From Marinobacter sp. C7 (GTDB taxonomy: Bacteria; Pseudomonadota; Gammaproteobacteria; Pseudomonadales; Oleiphilaceae): DNA of 64,000 nt. This document shows positions 16,842 to 26,544 of the stretch, in pieces. Positions within the stretch are counted from its first letter, which is position 1, and each line of letters opens with the position of its first letter. The notes under the pieces were generated by a model. It was given only the letters and a program-made list of their open reading frames with translations. It did not search any database and had not been told where the DNA came from. The stretch lies in NCBI RefSeq assembly GCF_022343555.1, contig NZ_JAKQZH010000005.1, positions 62,001 through 126,000 on the forward strand, given 5' to 3'. Made by a program: the position numbers and the translations under genes.

Positions 16842-19220
16842 CTATTTCGATACTCTAGACTTTGATTGATCTGGGCGTATCAAAAAATACGCTAGCGCGG
16901 GCAGTAGCCAAATTGCTCCAACCATGTTCCAGAGAAACATGAAGAACAAGAGAAAGCCCATATCCGCTTGGAATTTTATCGGCGAGAAGATCCAGGTCAC
17001 TACACCAATCCCTAAAGTCACACCCGTAAAAATCACCGCTTTTCCGGTCGAACGTAGAGTTTCGTAGTATGCGTCCTGAAGTGTTTTACCTTTCTTTAGA
17101 TACGACTCCAGTTTGCTGTAGATATAAATGCCATAGTCAACACCAATCCCGACGCCCAAGGCTATCACCGGCAAAGTCGCCACCTTTATACCGATACCCG
17201 AAACAGCCATGATCGCCTCACAGAGAATCGAGGTAAGGCCCAGGGGAATCACAATACACAGCACTGCACGCACCGATCGGAACGTAACGAGGCAGAGCAA
17301 ACTCACCACTCCATAGACCAACACCAACATCTTGTCCTTGGCGGCAGAGATAACCTCGTTCGTTGCAGCTTCTACACCTGCGTTGCCGGCGGCAAGCAGG
17401 AACGTATGATCTTCGGCATTATTCTTGTCGGCAAATTTTTCGACGCGATTCACAACAGTTTGTAGCGTCTCTGCTTTGTGGTCCTCAAGAAACACCAACA
17501 CAGGTGTCAAGCTGCAATCGGTATTGATCAAACCCGAGGGTGCACTTCTGATAGAGGCATTGATGATTGTCTGGTTTCGGGAGATTTCATACCACTTCCA
17601 GTTGCCCTCATTCAGCGCCTTGGTGACAGTTTTTGAGACATCGGCCAGAGAGGCGGATGACTGAACACCTGGCGTATTTTCCAGTTCCCATTGAAGCGCA
17701 TCCATGGCACGCAGCACTTCATAGTGAGTGCACTGCTCCACCGGAGTTTTGACCATAACCACCAGAACATCCGCACTTGTCGAGTAATTATCGATAATGA
17801 AAGCGTTGTCTTTGTTGTACCTTGAGTCGGCACGAAGTTCCGGAGCACCGCGATCAAGGTCTCCCACTTTCAAGTTCTGCTTGTAATAGAGGCCGAGACC
17901 GAGACCAATCACCGCAATCAAGATAGAAACAGGTGCAACCCCGGGATGGGCGAAATAAGACATGATACGCCACTTTCGATCCTGCTTTTCACCGTGGTTC
18001 TGAACATGCCGAATACCGCCTTTAGAGATCCCCAGATACGACATAATCACCACATGCAGTACCAGGTTGGTGATAATAACAAAAGCCACACCAATACCCG
18101 CTGCGACAGCCAGATCTCGAATTACGTCAATCTCGATAAAGAATAACGTAAGGAATCCGAAGGCATCTGAAATCAGTGCCAACATCCCTGGAATATAAAG
18201 CGCTCGGAAGGCGAAGCGAGCAGAAGTGCGTGTATCAAAACCCTTAGCCGCCTCAACGGCAATGGCATTTACGATCTGGACACCATGACTGATACCGATC
18301 GCAAAGACCAAAAATGGCACTAGAACGGAATAGGGATCGAGACCGTACCCGAGCAACCTGAGAGTACCCAGCTGCCAGAAAACCGCAATGATCGAAGTAA
18401 GGACTGGAACCAAAGTTCCGGTAATACAACGGGAATACCAGAACAGCAACAGTGTCGTGAGAACGATCGTGATTCCGGCAAACCAAGCGATCGAACCAAT
18501 GCCTTCAATCAGATCGCCTACTTTCTTCGCGAAGCCGACAATGTGTATATCGACATTCGCATTCTGCGCCTCGTATTTTTGTCGGATCTTCTCTTCCAAT
18601 TGGCGCGAGAACTCACCGTATTCGAGTGGTTCACCTGTTTCTGGGTTCTTTTCATAAAGAGGAGCGTAGACAATGGTTGACTTAAAGTTATCCGCAACCA
18701 AACGACCGACTTCATTGGAACGCAATACATTTTGGCGTAGCTGTTCCAGGCTTACTCCAGAGCCGTCATAGGAATCAGGAATAACCGTGCCACCCTGGAA
18801 CCCCTGTTCGGTGACCTCCACCCATCGAACGTTTGACGTCCACAAGGATTTGAGCCCGGATCGGTCCACACCATTCAGGTAGAAAACCTCATCCGTAATC
18901 TGCTTGAGAGTTTCCATGTATTCTTTGGTGAAAATATCACCCTCTTCGACTTCCACCGCGATTCGCACAAAGTTTCCGAGGTTCTGCAGATCATCCCGGT
19001 TCTCCAGCATATTCACGATGTAAGGATGCTGCAGAGGAATCATTCGCTCAAAACTAGCGTCTGGCTGAATTTTAATTGCGTTGTAACCAAGAATCAGCGT
19101 CAGCAGTAAAAACGCGATGAGGATGATGGCACGGTTATTAAAAATCAGCCGTTCCAGAAATGGTTCCGCTTTGGGCGTCCCGTGGTAATAATCGCCCTTG
19201 TCATACTTCGGATTGGACAT
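16842..19220 (-). CDS. RND/MMPL-family transporter
   Basis: 792 residues with the duplicated plan of RND-superfamily exporters of about 800 residues: a first membrane helix near 30-50 (AIILIAFLLLTLILGY), a large outer loop, a cluster of five helices ending near 410, a seventh helix, a second loop and a second cluster to the end. The core segment GVGIGVDYGIYIYSKLES in the last third is typical of the MMPL/HpnN-like group. It has no visible adaptor protein or outer channel, unlike AcrB systems. It is the last gene of a DUF1302-DUF1329-YCF48-MMPL set repeatedly found beside degradation clusters for hydrophobic compounds. It presumably moves a lipid-like or aromatic substrate across the inner membrane; direction is unknown. 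Confidence 0.85.
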   Translation of the reverse strand: MSNPKYDKGDYYHGTPKAEPFLERLIFNNRAIILIAFLLLTLILGYNAIKIQPDASFERMIPLQHPYIVNMLENRDDLQNLGNFVRIAVEVEEGDIFTKEYMETLKQITDEVFYLNGVDRSGLKSLWTSNVRWVEVTEQGFQGGTVIPDSYDGSGVSLEQLRQNVLRSNEVGRLVADNFKSTIVYAPLYEKNPETGEPLEYGEFSRQLEEKIRQKYEAQNANVDIHIVGFAKKVGDLIEGIGSIAWFAGITIVLTTLLLFWYSRCITGTLVPVLTSIIAVFWQLGTLRLLGYGLDPYSVLVPFLVFAIGISHGVQIVNAIAVEAAKGFDTRTSARFAFRALYIPGMLALISDAFGFLTLFFIEIDVIRDLAVAAGIGVAFVIITNLVLHVVIMSYLGISKGGIRHVQNHGEKQDRKWRIMSYFAHPGVAPVSILIAVIGLGLGLYYKQNLKVGDLDRGAPELRADSRYNKDNAFIIDNYSTSADVLVVMVKTPVEQCTHYEVLRAMDALQWELENTPGVQSSASLADVSKTVTKALNEGNWKWYEISRNQTIINASIRSAPSGLINTDCSLTPVLVFLEDHKAETLQTVVNRVEKFADKNNAEDHTFLLAAGNAGVEAATNEVISAAKDKMLVLVYGVVSLLCLVTFRSVRAVLCIVIPLGLTSILCEAIMAVSGIGIKVATLPVIALGVGIGVDYGIYIYSKLESYLKKGKTLQDAYYETLRSTGKAVIFTGVTLGIGVVTWIFSPIKFQADMGFLLFFMFLWNMVGAIWLLPALAYFLIRPDQSKSRVSK

Positions 19221-19266
19221 TCAAAAGCCCCTTCACTTTCGATTCTGTTATTGCCACATCAGGGCG

Positions 19267-20457
19267 TTATTGGAGGTTTTTTCCACGAGCGTCGGTCAAC
19301 GTCGCGCCCCCTTCACCCACAATTAGGAGCCGGGTATCAGAGACAGGAACAATGCTCATGACGCCTTCGCGATCTTCCCGATAATAATCTCGGAAGGAGT
19401 CTGAGCTGCTACCGCTTGTTAGGATAGCGCCGCCATTACCGACCACGATGATACGGCCATCTTCAATTACGATCCCATCATTAAGAGTCGCATCGGCGGT
19501 GCTAGATACCACCTTCCAACTCTTGCCAAGATCGCTTGAGAACAGCATATTTCCTCGCAGCCCGAAGGTTAGAATCTCATTTACTCGACCAGTGCCCGTC
19601 ACACCGAATAACGAACCTTCATAGGGGCTTTCGCGCGGCTCCCAGGTTTGTCCGCCGTCCTCGGATACATGGATCTGGCCGGCCTCACCAACCACCAACA
19701 GCGCGCCACCCTCGATCTCCTCCACACCGTTCAGATGAAAGTTCATTGGATTGTCAATGCGGGGCCCCCAATCCTGCCAAGTTTCCCCACCATCAGTGGT
19801 TCGCAGAATCATACCGTAGGCACCAACTACGAAGCCGTGGTTTTCGTTTTCGAACCACACATCAAGTAACGGATTCACAGGCCCTATCTCCAGATCTGAC
19901 CGAATGTTCTCCATTGCAAATAAAAGATCATCCAGAGCCCATTCAAGGTCCTTCTTCTCACTCTCAGGAGCCGTCGCAATCCGCTCTTTGATCGCCGCTA
20001 TCTGGTTCTCCTTGGTCTCCAGAGCAAGTTGAAGCGCCTGAATGCCGGTGAACTGTATAGCCCATGTTTCGCCAGCATCTTCGGAATGGAGAATCACGCC
20101 GCTATGACCGACCGCCCAGCCATTGGACGCAGTGCCAAAATCCACTCCGGTTAGAGTGACCGAAACGGGCACTTCGCCTTGATTCCAGGTCTTGCCTTCA
20201 TCGTCGGAGTAGATAATGTGCCCGCGCTCCCCCACCGCAACAATGCGTTCCCCTAGTTTGGCGACATCATTGAGTAACCGGTGCGACGCCAGTGTAGTCG
20301 AGCGGGATTGGGTCTCCATAACATCCTCAAGTCTCGACATTTCAGGATATGGGTCATTAGCGCTCTCATTAACTGCATACGCTGTCGATGCCGAAGATAA
20401 AATTGAAAAACCAACACATATTGAACCGAGTCCCTTGTTCTTCAATTTTCTAGTCAT
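19267..20457 (-). CDS. Secreted YCF48-like beta-propeller protein
   Basis: 396 residues from ATG 20457. A signal peptide runs through SICVGFSILSSASTAYA. At least five repeats with the YCF48/sialidase-like G(K/E/Q)TW signature are visible (GKTWNQGEV, GETWAIQFTG, GETWQDWGP, GQTWEPRESP, GKSWKVVSS), each with a preceding S/T-D-G or S-E-D-G turn, giving a propeller. A helical insert (residues about 130-185) interrupts the blades. It lies 46 bp before the RND transporter gene and is probably its periplasmic partner. Molecular role unknown. Confidence 0.8.
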   Translation of the reverse strand: MTRKLKNKGLGSICVGFSILSSASTAYAVNESANDPYPEMSRLEDVMETQSRSTTLASHRLLNDVAKLGERIVAVGERGHIIYSDDEGKTWNQGEVPVSVTLTGVDFGTASNGWAVGHSGVILHSEDAGETWAIQFTGIQALQLALETKENQIAAIKERIATAPESEKKDLEWALDDLLFAMENIRSDLEIGPVNPLLDVWFENENHGFVVGAYGMILRTTDGGETWQDWGPRIDNPMNFHLNGVEEIEGGALLVVGEAGQIHVSEDGGQTWEPRESPYEGSLFGVTGTGRVNEILTFGLRGNMLFSSDLGKSWKVVSSTADATLNDGIVIEDGRIIVVGNGGAILTSGSSSDSFRDYYREDREGVMSIVPVSDTRLLIVGEGGATLTDARGKNLQ

Positions 20458-20535
20458 TTGGGTTCCCCTTTTTACCGCTCGGGCCATTTAAATACCAAGC
20501 GCTGACGAATTCAGAAATATTTTCAATGAAAATAT

Positions 20536-20585
20536 AAAGCCCGCACCAAACATGTACTGTTATTCAAACGTTTGATGCAGGCTTT
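20536..20585 (-). terminator. Strong hairpin between DUF1329 and YCF48-like genes
   Basis: Positions 20536-20551 pair with 20570-20585 over 16 bp with two G-T pairs and an 18-base loop. On the transcribed strand it is followed by TATATTTTC rather than a clean T-run. It sits just past the DUF1329 stop, so it may reduce expression of the last two genes. Confidence 0.6.
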
Positions 20586-20596
20586 ACAGTCAGTAC

Positions 20597-21964
20597 TTAA
20601 CGTCCTGCCTGGCGGAGTGCGCTAGGAGAGAAATCCCTAAGTTCAGTTTCAGTGCCGAAGGTTGGGCCGTGAGCCTCTTCATTAGTGAACCCCATTGCCA
20701 AATACCGACCATTTAGAAGATCGTACAGAACCTCTCCGGCATAGCCAGGAACTTGAGCATGGTAGAACTGGACGGCATGCCCTTCTGCTACCCTCCAGAG
20801 GTTCCCCCGACCGTCGTACATATCCTGCAAGACAATCTGCCAAGTATCTTCATCCAGATAAAAGGTCCGTTCGGCGTAAACATGACGATCACCATCTTTA
20901 AGCGTCGCCTTCACCTCCCAAACTCTATGCAGTTCATATCTAGTCAAATCTTGATTGATATGTCCTGCTTTAAAAATATCCTTATATTTATGATTGGGTG
21001 ACCCAAGCTCATAGTTGTTGTAGGGAATATACATTTCTTTTTTGCCAACCAGCTCCCAGTCGTAACGATCCGGGGCGCCATTGTACATATCCAGGTTATC
21101 GGCAACGCGTTGACCATCTGCCGCTTGGCCGGGACCATCATAAGCAACTTGTGGGGCCCGACGAACCCTTCTTTGTCCAGAGTTGTATACCCAAACTCTC
21201 CGTGGATCCTTAACTTGATCAACGGTTTCATGTGCCATCAAAACACTGCCAGAAAGCCGTGATGGACTAAGAACTCTTTGCAAATAAAAGAACAGAACAC
21301 TTTCCATATGTTCGTCAGTAGCACCATCAACAGTTTCAGGGAAGGAAAAAATATCATCGAACCGAACTAAGGAGTAATCTCCGTTTGCGTACGGTGAAAC
21401 TTGAACCATGGTGCGTTTCATACTCCCGCCACGGTACCGTGTCATGTGATTCCAAATGACCTCCACACCTTTATCGGGAAGTGGAAACGCGTAGTACCGG
21501 CTATTGCTTAGCCCTTTAAGTCCGTTACCGTCATTAACGGTTTCAACACCTTTTACGCTTCTCTTAGCTGCTGCCTCGATCTCCTGAGGTACATTTGCCG
21601 TCCTTCTACTTTCATATACCGGAATCTTATAGCTTTCCGGGTATTTAGTTAGCATGGCAACTTGCCCTTCAGAAAGCTTATTCTCATACTCTTTGTAGTT
21701 TTCTGAATTAATTACAAATTTCGGTTCCTCACCTTCAAATGGATTAGACATAAACCCATCAACAACTTTACCTGCATCGATGGGTAAACCTCCTTTCCAT
21801 TCCGGAATAGTCCCTTCGGGGTTACCGGCCTTCAGCCCTCCCAGCGGTGTTAACTCTGCCCCGAGCCTAGTTACATCGTCGTTAGCACTTGCTGTAAAGC
21901 AAACTGAAAGCGCCACCGAGATCACTGCTGTTTTAGCTAGCTTCTTAGAAATTTTTGAAAACAT
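20597..21964 (-). CDS. DUF1329 secreted protein
   Basis: 455 residues from ATG 21964, preceded by AAGGAG; a longer frame overlaps the upstream gene and is not accepted. The signal peptide is MFSKISKKLAKTAVISVAL through ASA. The mature protein opens with LGAELTPLGGLKAGNPEGTIPEWKGGL, the standard DUF1329 start, and contains RRVRRAPQVAYD and a long beta-rich C-terminal half. The fold is related to LolA/LolB-type lipid carriers, so a periplasmic carrier or outer-membrane-associated role fits. It starts 10 bp after the DUF1302 gene ends. Confidence 0.85.
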   Translation of the reverse strand: MFSKISKKLAKTAVISVALSVCFTASANDDVTRLGAELTPLGGLKAGNPEGTIPEWKGGLPIDAGKVVDGFMSNPFEGEEPKFVINSENYKEYENKLSEGQVAMLTKYPESYKIPVYESRRTANVPQEIEAAAKRSVKGVETVNDGNGLKGLSNSRYYAFPLPDKGVEVIWNHMTRYRGGSMKRTMVQVSPYANGDYSLVRFDDIFSFPETVDGATDEHMESVLFFYLQRVLSPSRLSGSVLMAHETVDQVKDPRRVWVYNSGQRRVRRAPQVAYDGPGQAADGQRVADNLDMYNGAPDRYDWELVGKKEMYIPYNNYELGSPNHKYKDIFKAGHINQDLTRYELHRVWEVKATLKDGDRHVYAERTFYLDEDTWQIVLQDMYDGRGNLWRVAEGHAVQFYHAQVPGYAGEVLYDLLNGRYLAMGFTNEEAHGPTFGTETELRDFSPSALRQAGR

Positions 21965-21974
21965 AAAACGCTCC

Positions 21975-23732
21975 TTAAAAATCGACACCGAAACTGAGGG
22001 ATACAAAGTCACGATCTGATTTGGTATTAAAATCACCACCAAAGAAGTCTGTGTAATTCAGGCTTGCGGAATATTTGTATTTATAGCTTGCAGAAATTCC
22101 GGCGCCGAATGCTTTATTACCCTCGGTGAAGGTAGGACCATAACCATTAACATCGTGAGCAAATGACATACTTGGCTTTAACGTCACCCCTGCCATGACA
22201 TTCGGGTACTCGAGATTGCCCCGTACCCGGTAGCCCCAGGAGTGTTCGGTATAAAACCCATCAGTCGTGCACTTGGCGTTTCCACCACACGAACCATCAA
22301 CTAATGGGCCCGTACCAAAGACTGTGTCTCGTCCAAAGCGAATGTCAGTTCCATTCGCGCTACCAAGGTCGTCGATCCTGCTGACGCCAACCTCACCAAT
22401 CAGCGCTAACCGGCTCGCGCCTAGTACCTGGCTAAACAAGTGCACTGCAGTGATCTGAGCTTGAGTGAACGGTTTTTCCACCCATCCGGTTATTTCATCG
22501 CCAGGATTCAGAGATGCATATCCGGTGAGATACAATGGATTTACTGACGCCGAGCGGGCCTCAGCCGGAGTTAGAGTGGCACCTACCAAGTCAATGCCAT
22601 TGATTTGCATAGGCATGTTGGGACGGTGACTTATTTCACCTGCTACCGAAGTTCCAGTTGAAGGAAGGAATGTTTGGAAGCTCACCCCATATAGCTCAAT
22701 GTCTTCCGGGTAATCCACGAAGTACCGAGCACTAAGTTCAACTCCAGGATCCCCAGGAACAGGGGCACTCCCATCAACACTTAACGACGAGAGGTAAGGT
22801 GCTCTACTATGATAATTCATCGCATAAAAGCCAAACTCAGTACTATTGAGTTGCTCTGCGAACCATTTCAGGGCTATGCCATACTGCCCATTATCACTGG
22901 GACTTCGATCACCGATACGCGGGAAAAAGACTTGAGTCTCTGGATCTAAATCTCCTCCGCCACCAACAACCGCTCGGTCACATCCTTTTGGAACTAGGTC
23001 TGTTCCAGAAAAGAACGTTCCGCAGTTATCTAGAACAATTTCTCGCCAGTTAAGCTGATAAAAGGCCTCGAACGATAAGGACTCATTCAGTGAATGGGAA
23101 ATAAAGGCCATGTTAACTGGGATCAGTGCTTCCTTAAGTTCAGCACCTGGCCTTCGAAGAGCGCTTAAGTTGACCGGATTAATAGAGTTAATCGAGTTGG
23201 GAATGAACGTACTTTCGCCCCAACTGACTACTTGTTTTCCGAGACGGGCACTACCAGACATCTCAGCGAACGAGTAATCATGATAAACATATGCATCAAG
23301 TATCTGCGCTCCTGCAGACTTAGCAGCCGTTAGTCGGCCTTCATCACTAATGTTATATAGCTCTTGATCCCCATCCTTTAGTTCAAAGTCGTACCAATAG
23401 TTTCCCCTAACGAACAAACCACTGTCTCGCCAAGATAGATTGAGATCATGCACACCCTTGAAGACATTCGACACCAGATCACCAGAACGGAAATTTAGGC
23501 GACCATCGTCACCAACCATTGTGACGCCATCGCCACCATTTCCTGCGCCAATCAATGCAGGATCAGGAGACTCTGTAGACCACAAAGCGCCTAAAGATAG
23601 GGATGAATCGAGCTGCCCTCTCACTTCACCGCTCTGAAATGTCAAAGCTTGACTAAAATCAGCGCTACCAAGTGCAAGGACAGAGAATCCTAATGAAGGA
23701 ACTAACCTTCTCATCTTGTTCTTACTCATCAT
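21975..23732 (-). CDS. DUF1302 outer-membrane barrel protein
   Basis: 585 residues; the start is one of two adjacent ATGs (23732 or 23729) behind GAGG. A signal peptide ends near SADFSQA. The body is rich in alternating beta strands with aromatic girdles, contains the DUF1302 hallmark GKQVVSWGESTFIPNSINSINPVNLSA in parts, and ends SLSFGVDF with the terminal Phe expected of outer-membrane barrels. Likely a porin-like channel for hydrophobic compounds. It is the first of the four envelope genes and follows the acyl-CoA ligase gene by 61 bp. Confidence 0.85.
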   Translation of the reverse strand: MMSKNKMRRLVPSLGFSVLALGSADFSQALTFQSGEVRGQLDSSLSLGALWSTESPDPALIGAGNGGDGVTMVGDDGRLNFRSGDLVSNVFKGVHDLNLSWRDSGLFVRGNYWYDFELKDGDQELYNISDEGRLTAAKSAGAQILDAYVYHDYSFAEMSGSARLGKQVVSWGESTFIPNSINSINPVNLSALRRPGAELKEALIPVNMAFISHSLNESLSFEAFYQLNWREIVLDNCGTFFSGTDLVPKGCDRAVVGGGGDLDPETQVFFPRIGDRSPSDNGQYGIALKWFAEQLNSTEFGFYAMNYHSRAPYLSSLSVDGSAPVPGDPGVELSARYFVDYPEDIELYGVSFQTFLPSTGTSVAGEISHRPNMPMQINGIDLVGATLTPAEARSASVNPLYLTGYASLNPGDEITGWVEKPFTQAQITAVHLFSQVLGASRLALIGEVGVSRIDDLGSANGTDIRFGRDTVFGTGPLVDGSCGGNAKCTTDGFYTEHSWGYRVRGNLEYPNVMAGVTLKPSMSFAHDVNGYGPTFTEGNKAFGAGISASYKYKYSASLNYTDFFGGDFNTKSDRDFVSLSFGVDF

Positions 23733-23793
23733 TTACCTCATTATTTTTGTGCTAATCAGGATGTTTTTTTATTTAAAATGATTCTCAATCGAC

Positions 23794-25494
23794 CTAGGTG
23801 AAATCTTGCTCGCGATACTCTCTGCTTACATTCAGCTCTAAGCTCTCATCTCTTTTCTCAAATTTTCTTAAGTCCACCCTCCTTATCTTGCCCGATATGG
23901 TTTTTGGGAATTCATCAATAATTTGAATAAATCGCACTCTTTTATAGGGGGCCATATTTACGGATATAAAATTAAAAATATCTTTTACGACATCCTTTTC
24001 TTTTTCCGATGCAGTTTCCGAAAGCACCAAATAGGCTTTCGGCAAATACAACCGAACCGGATCCTCAACTGGAATGACAGCAACCTCTACAACGGCAGGA
24101 TGTTGCATCAAGATACTTTCAAGCTCGAACGGGCTTATTCTGTAGTCTGATGACTTGAAAACATCATCTGCCCTACCAATAAAAGTGATGTATCCTTCCG
24201 AATCCCTAGAAGCGGTATCACCCGTGCGATAAAAACCCTCAGCCATGACCTGATTGGTTTTTTCGGGGCTGTCCTCATAACACAACATCAAGCCGGTTGG
24301 CTTATCATCTATCTTGAGAGCGACCTCACCCTCCTGGGCAGGAATCCCTTGCTCGTCTAGGAGAACAACCTCATATCCAGGCAACGGCCGCCCCATTTTT
24401 CCGGGCTTGACGCGTTGCCCCGGAGTGTTACCAATGAGAGCTGTGGTTTCTGACTGGCCATACCCATCTCTTACAGTAATTCCCCATGCCTTCTGAATTT
24501 TCTGAATTACCTCAGGATTCAAAGGCTCGCCAGCTCCAACCAATTCCCTCAGTTCAAGTCGAGACTTAATAGCACCTAGATCTTCTTGAACCAGCATCCG
24601 CCAGACCGTCGCTGGGGCACATAAAGTATTAACGGGATATTTCGTTAATACGCTCAAAAGCGACTTAGCACTAAAACGACTGGAGTTGTATATAAAAATA
24701 CATGCTTCCGCGTTCCATGGAGCAAAAAAACAGCTCCAAGCATGCTTTGCCCATCCTGGCGATGAGATATTCATATGTACGTCATTAGGCTTTAGCCCAA
24801 TCCAGTACATAGTGGTCAAACTTCCTACCGGGTAACTTTGATGCGAATGAAGAACCAGCTTAGGCTTGGAAGTTGTCCCTGATGTAAAATAAAGTAAAAG
24901 GGGATCCTGCGATAAAGTTTTCTCTTTTGGTTTAAAGTCTCCTTTGAATTCACTCGCTAATTTATATGAAATCCAATCATCGCGGGTCAAATCTGGATCG
25001 ACACAAATCGCAGAGGTAATTCCATCCAAGCAGCGCTCAAACTTATTGAGGTGTTTGGAGTTTGTAATCAGAAACTTCGCACCTCCACGGTGAACTCGAT
25101 CTAAAAGATCTTCTTCAACTAACAGTTCCGAAGTTGGAATTATTACGGCGCCGATTTTCATGGACGCTAACATAACTTCCCATAGGGCTACTTCGTTCCC
25201 GAGCATCAGCAAGACTCTATCGCCCTTGCTTACTCCATGGGCTTCAAGGAAATTGGCCACCTGATTGGAGCGACGCGATATCTGGTCGAAGCTATAAACA
25301 TCGTCATCTCCTTCATCATTTATGATGTGGAGCGCCGGATTATGGTTGCCGCTCGCAATATAATCGAAATAATCTAAAGCCCAGTTAAATTCGCCAAACT
25401 GTGGCCATTTAAATTGATCAACGGCATTTTCGTAATTAATTCTTTGTGAGATCAGAAAATTTCTTGCTTCCAGAAACGTATTGTTTTTGTTCAT
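23794..25494 (-). CDS. AMP-forming acyl-CoA ligase, CymE-like
   Basis: 566 residues. The adenylation P-loop is LLYFTSGTTSKPKLVLHSH near 200-218, followed by DGYGQSETT, YRTGDTA, and the C-terminal KTISGKIRR with the catalytic Lys. This is the acyl/aryl-CoA synthetase family (acetate:CoA ligase or medium-chain ligase-like). In Pseudomonas putida F1 the cym operon carries a similar ligase, cymE. Because the p-cumate pathway releases isobutyrate when CmtE cleaves the ring product, activation of isobutyrate to isobutyryl-CoA is a reasonable role, but the substrate is inferred only. Low GC like the ring-cleavage genes, unlike the two genes just upstream. Confidence 0.8.
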   Translation of the reverse strand: MNKNNTFLEARNFLISQRINYENAVDQFKWPQFGEFNWALDYFDYIASGNHNPALHIINDEGDDDVYSFDQISRRSNQVANFLEAHGVSKGDRVLLMLGNEVALWEVMLASMKIGAVIIPTSELLVEEDLLDRVHRGGAKFLITNSKHLNKFERCLDGITSAICVDPDLTRDDWISYKLASEFKGDFKPKEKTLSQDPLLLYFTSGTTSKPKLVLHSHQSYPVGSLTTMYWIGLKPNDVHMNISSPGWAKHAWSCFFAPWNAEACIFIYNSSRFSAKSLLSVLTKYPVNTLCAPATVWRMLVQEDLGAIKSRLELRELVGAGEPLNPEVIQKIQKAWGITVRDGYGQSETTALIGNTPGQRVKPGKMGRPLPGYEVVLLDEQGIPAQEGEVALKIDDKPTGLMLCYEDSPEKTNQVMAEGFYRTGDTASRDSEGYITFIGRADDVFKSSDYRISPFELESILMQHPAVVEVAVIPVEDPVRLYLPKAYLVLSETASEKEKDVVKDIFNFISVNMAPYKRVRFIQIIDEFPKTISGKIRRVDLRKFEKRDESLELNVSREYREQDFT

Positions 25495-25515
25495 GACAAA
25501 TATTTCCTATTCAGC

Positions 25516-26532
25516 TCACTTCAGGAGATCTAGCGCCACATCCACAATCATGTCTTCCTGACCACCCACCATGCGGCGGCGGCCAAGCTCTACCAGAATG
25601 TCCACGGTTTTCAGGCCATACTTCTGCGCCGCCACCTCGGAGTGACGCAGGAAGCTGGAGTAGACACCGGCGTAGCCCAGCGCCAGGGTCTCGCGATCCA
25701 CGCGAACCGGACGGTCCTGCAGCGGGCGCACGATGTCGTCGGCCGCGTCCATCAGGGCGTACAGGTCGGTGCCATGCTCCCAGCCCATCTTGTCGAAGGC
25801 GGCGATGCACACTTCCAGCGGGGCGTTGCCGGCACCGGCGCCCATCCCGGACAGGGACGCATCAATACGGTCACAGCCCTCTTCCACCGCCACGATGGAG
25901 TTGGCCACACCCAGGGCCAGGTTGTGGTGGGCGTGCATGCCGGTCTCGGTTTCCGGTTTCAGCACGTCTTTCAGCGCCCGGAAGCGGTCGCGGATGTCGT
26001 TCATGTTCATGGCGCCGCCGGAGTCGACCACGTAGAGGCAGGTGGCGCCGTAGTCTTCCATCAGCTTGGCCTGCTCGGCCAGGCCCTGCGGGGTCTGCAT
26101 GTGGCTCATCATCAAAAAGCCGACGGTGTCCATGCCGAGTTTTCTGGCGTGCTCGATGTGCTGCTTCGAGACATCCGCCTCGGTGCAGTGGGTGGCCACC
26201 CGCACGATCCGGGCACCTGCGTTGTAGGCGTTGTCCAGGTCGTGGACGGTGCCGATGCCGGGCAGCAGCAGAGTGGCGATCTTGGAATGGGTGACCACTT
26301 CCGCAACCGCCTCGATCCACTCCAGGTCGGTGTGGGCGCCGAAGCCGTAGTTGAAGCTCGAGCCCTGCAGGCCGTCGCCGTGGGCCACTTCGATGGAATC
26401 CACCTTGGCCTTGTCCAGGGCTCGGGCGATGTCCTGCACGTTCTTGATCGAGTACTGGTGGCGGATGGCGTGACTGCCGTCGCGCAGGGTCACGTCGGAG
26501 ATGTACAGTTTCTTGCCGGGGTTATAAGTCAT
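25516..26532 (-). CDS. cmtG: 4-hydroxy-2-oxovalerate aldolase
   Basis: 338 residues, full length for the DmpG/CmtG family. It splits 4-hydroxy-2-oxovalerate into pyruvate and acetaldehyde and channels the aldehyde to the partner dehydrogenase. Seen: [14 protein letters not shown] with R17, D18 and H21, and the metal ligands H200 and H202 in GMHAHHN, the same numbers as in Pseudomonas DmpG. Gene order puts it 12 bp after the dehydrogenase gene. GC is about 60-65 %, a sharp rise from the ligase gene next to it (about 40 %). Confidence 0.95.
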   Translation of the reverse strand: MTYNPGKKLYISDVTLRDGSHAIRHQYSIKNVQDIARALDKAKVDSIEVAHGDGLQGSSFNYGFGAHTDLEWIEAVAEVVTHSKIATLLLPGIGTVHDLDNAYNAGARIVRVATHCTEADVSKQHIEHARKLGMDTVGFLMMSHMQTPQGLAEQAKLMEDYGATCLYVVDSGGAMNMNDIRDRFRALKDVLKPETETGMHAHHNLALGVANSIVAVEEGCDRIDASLSGMGAGAGNAPLEVCIAAFDKMGWEHGTDLYALMDAADDIVRPLQDRPVRVDRETLALGYAGVYSSFLRHSEVAAQKYGLKTVDILVELGRRRMVGGQEDMIVDVALDLLK

Positions 26533-26544
26533 GAGTCAGTCTCC

